Assembly: GCA_002238525.1 (NCBI GenBank)
Contig: MPMN01000023.1
Coordinates: 1-40,599 of the forward strand
Direction of reading: 5' to 3'
Origin: Flavobacteriaceae bacterium bin25
GTDB lineage: Bacteria > Bacteroidota > Bacteroidia > Flavobacteriales > Flavobacteriaceae
DNA length: 40,599 bases
The stretch's first letter is position 1; each line of letters opens with the position of its first letter. The notes below the pieces were generated by a model. The model ran no database searches, was not told the DNA's origin, and was given only the letters and a program-made list of their open reading frames with translations. Shown one piece after another: positions 40,325-40,599 of this stretch. The position numbers and the translations under genes are program-made.

Positions 40325-40441
40325 ATGACATATTCATTAAAGGAGTTTACTTCTACTCCTACAACAACAAGGAAGTCATATTTTAAAGGCATGTCTTCAT
40401 ACAGGCAGGGTAATAGTGGTAGGTATAATATAGAGGTATAA
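40325..40441 (+). CDS. Small basic protein, first gene of the early operon
   Basis: A 38-residue protein rich in T, S, R and Y (MTYSLKEFTSTPTTTRKSYF, then KGMSSYRQGN). It follows a TATATTTG box and its stop overlaps the next ATG as TAATG, so it is probably real. No family recognised. Confidence 0.55.
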   Translation: MTYSLKEFTSTPTTTRKSYFKGMSSYRQGNSGRYNIEV

Positions 40442-40599
40442 TGAGAAAGGAATTACTAAAATTAATGGACTTACAGGGGCAGTCGGTTTTACTTGGCAAG
40501 AAGGCTTTTGATAGTATAGGGTATGATAAATTAATTGCTCTTTATGATTTGTTGCAGTTGCAAGAAAAGGTTGTTGAGGGTTTGGGGAGATTGTTGTAT
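40441..40599 (+). CDS. Partial gene at the window end
   Basis: The frame is open for 53 codons to the last base (MRKELLKLMDLQGQSVLLGK at the start; a probable helix DLLQLQEKVVEGLGRLLY at the end). If the window is a circular molecule the frame continues without a stop into base 1 and through the gene ending at 531, giving about 229 residues. Function unknown. Confidence 0.6.
   Translation, partial: MRKELLKLMDLQGQSVLLGKKAFDSIGYDKLIALYDLLQLQEKVVEGLGRLLY

Noticed and set aside
40302-40325. Seven-codon leader MSNFKLF overlapping the first early gene
   Set aside because: Its ATG lies only 3 nt after the TATATTTG box, at or before the expected transcript start, so it is probably not in the mRNA.
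1-40599. tRNA genes
   Set aside because: I looked for the conserved T-arm sequence and paired arms on both strands by eye and saw no convincing cloverleaf; a covariance search would be needed to be sure.

Overview
The window looks like most or all of the genome of a tailed phage with siphovirus-type genes, infecting a member of the Bacteroidetes. The evidence is a complete HK97-type head and long-tail gene set, TAnnTTTG promoter boxes in the intergenic gaps, A-rich rather than Shine-Dalgarno ribosome sites, and a 1959-residue protein built of BACON-like repeats. No integrase, repressor/excisionase set, DNA polymerase or recognisable lysin was found, so a virulent phage that relies on the host polymerase is the simplest reading.

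Layout. (1) From 40.3 kb, and apparently continuing across the window edge to 9.1 kb, runs a tight rightward operon of small genes, many overlapping by ATGA or TAATG. At least a dozen share a short KVGD-type motif. The operon also holds a RecB-like PD-(D/E)XK nuclease, a probable ssDNA-binding protein, a ribbon-helix-helix protein and a four-fold zinc-ribbon protein. One minus-strand member of the KVGD group lies at 9.4-9.65 kb. (2) 9.7-22.7 kb is the virion module: prohead protease, major capsid protein, connector and completion genes, two related tail-tube genes, a tail assembly chaperone pair joined by a -1 frameshift signal, tape measure and a large tail hub protein. (3) 22.7-30.3 kb holds the BACON-repeat protein, a pair of paralogous accessory proteins and a zinc-ribbon frame with no start codon. 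(4) 30.3-34.9 kb holds a VRR-NUC nuclease (minus strand), three tandem ribbon-helix-helix paralogues, an SF3 helicase and a zinc-ribbon/TOPRIM primase. (5) 34.9-38.9 kb holds a possible small terminase, large terminase, portal and a Mu gpF-like minor head protein. (6) 38.9-40.3 kb is mostly non-coding, with iteron-like repeats, an operator-like palindrome and one ribbon-helix-helix gene.

The + strand is G/T-rich from about 39.7 kb through the window edge to about 20 kb, and A/C-rich from about 23 to 39 kb, although nearly all genes lie on the + strand. With the in-frame open reading across the two window ends, this suggests a circular or circularly permuted genome replicated in both directions from an origin near 39-40 kb.

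The most novel-looking items are the KVGD small-protein family, a set of short minus-strand units (promoter box, about 50-70 nt, GC hairpin, U-tract) in the non-coding gaps, and the start-less zinc-ribbon frame that could be reached by a +1 slip at a stop codon.
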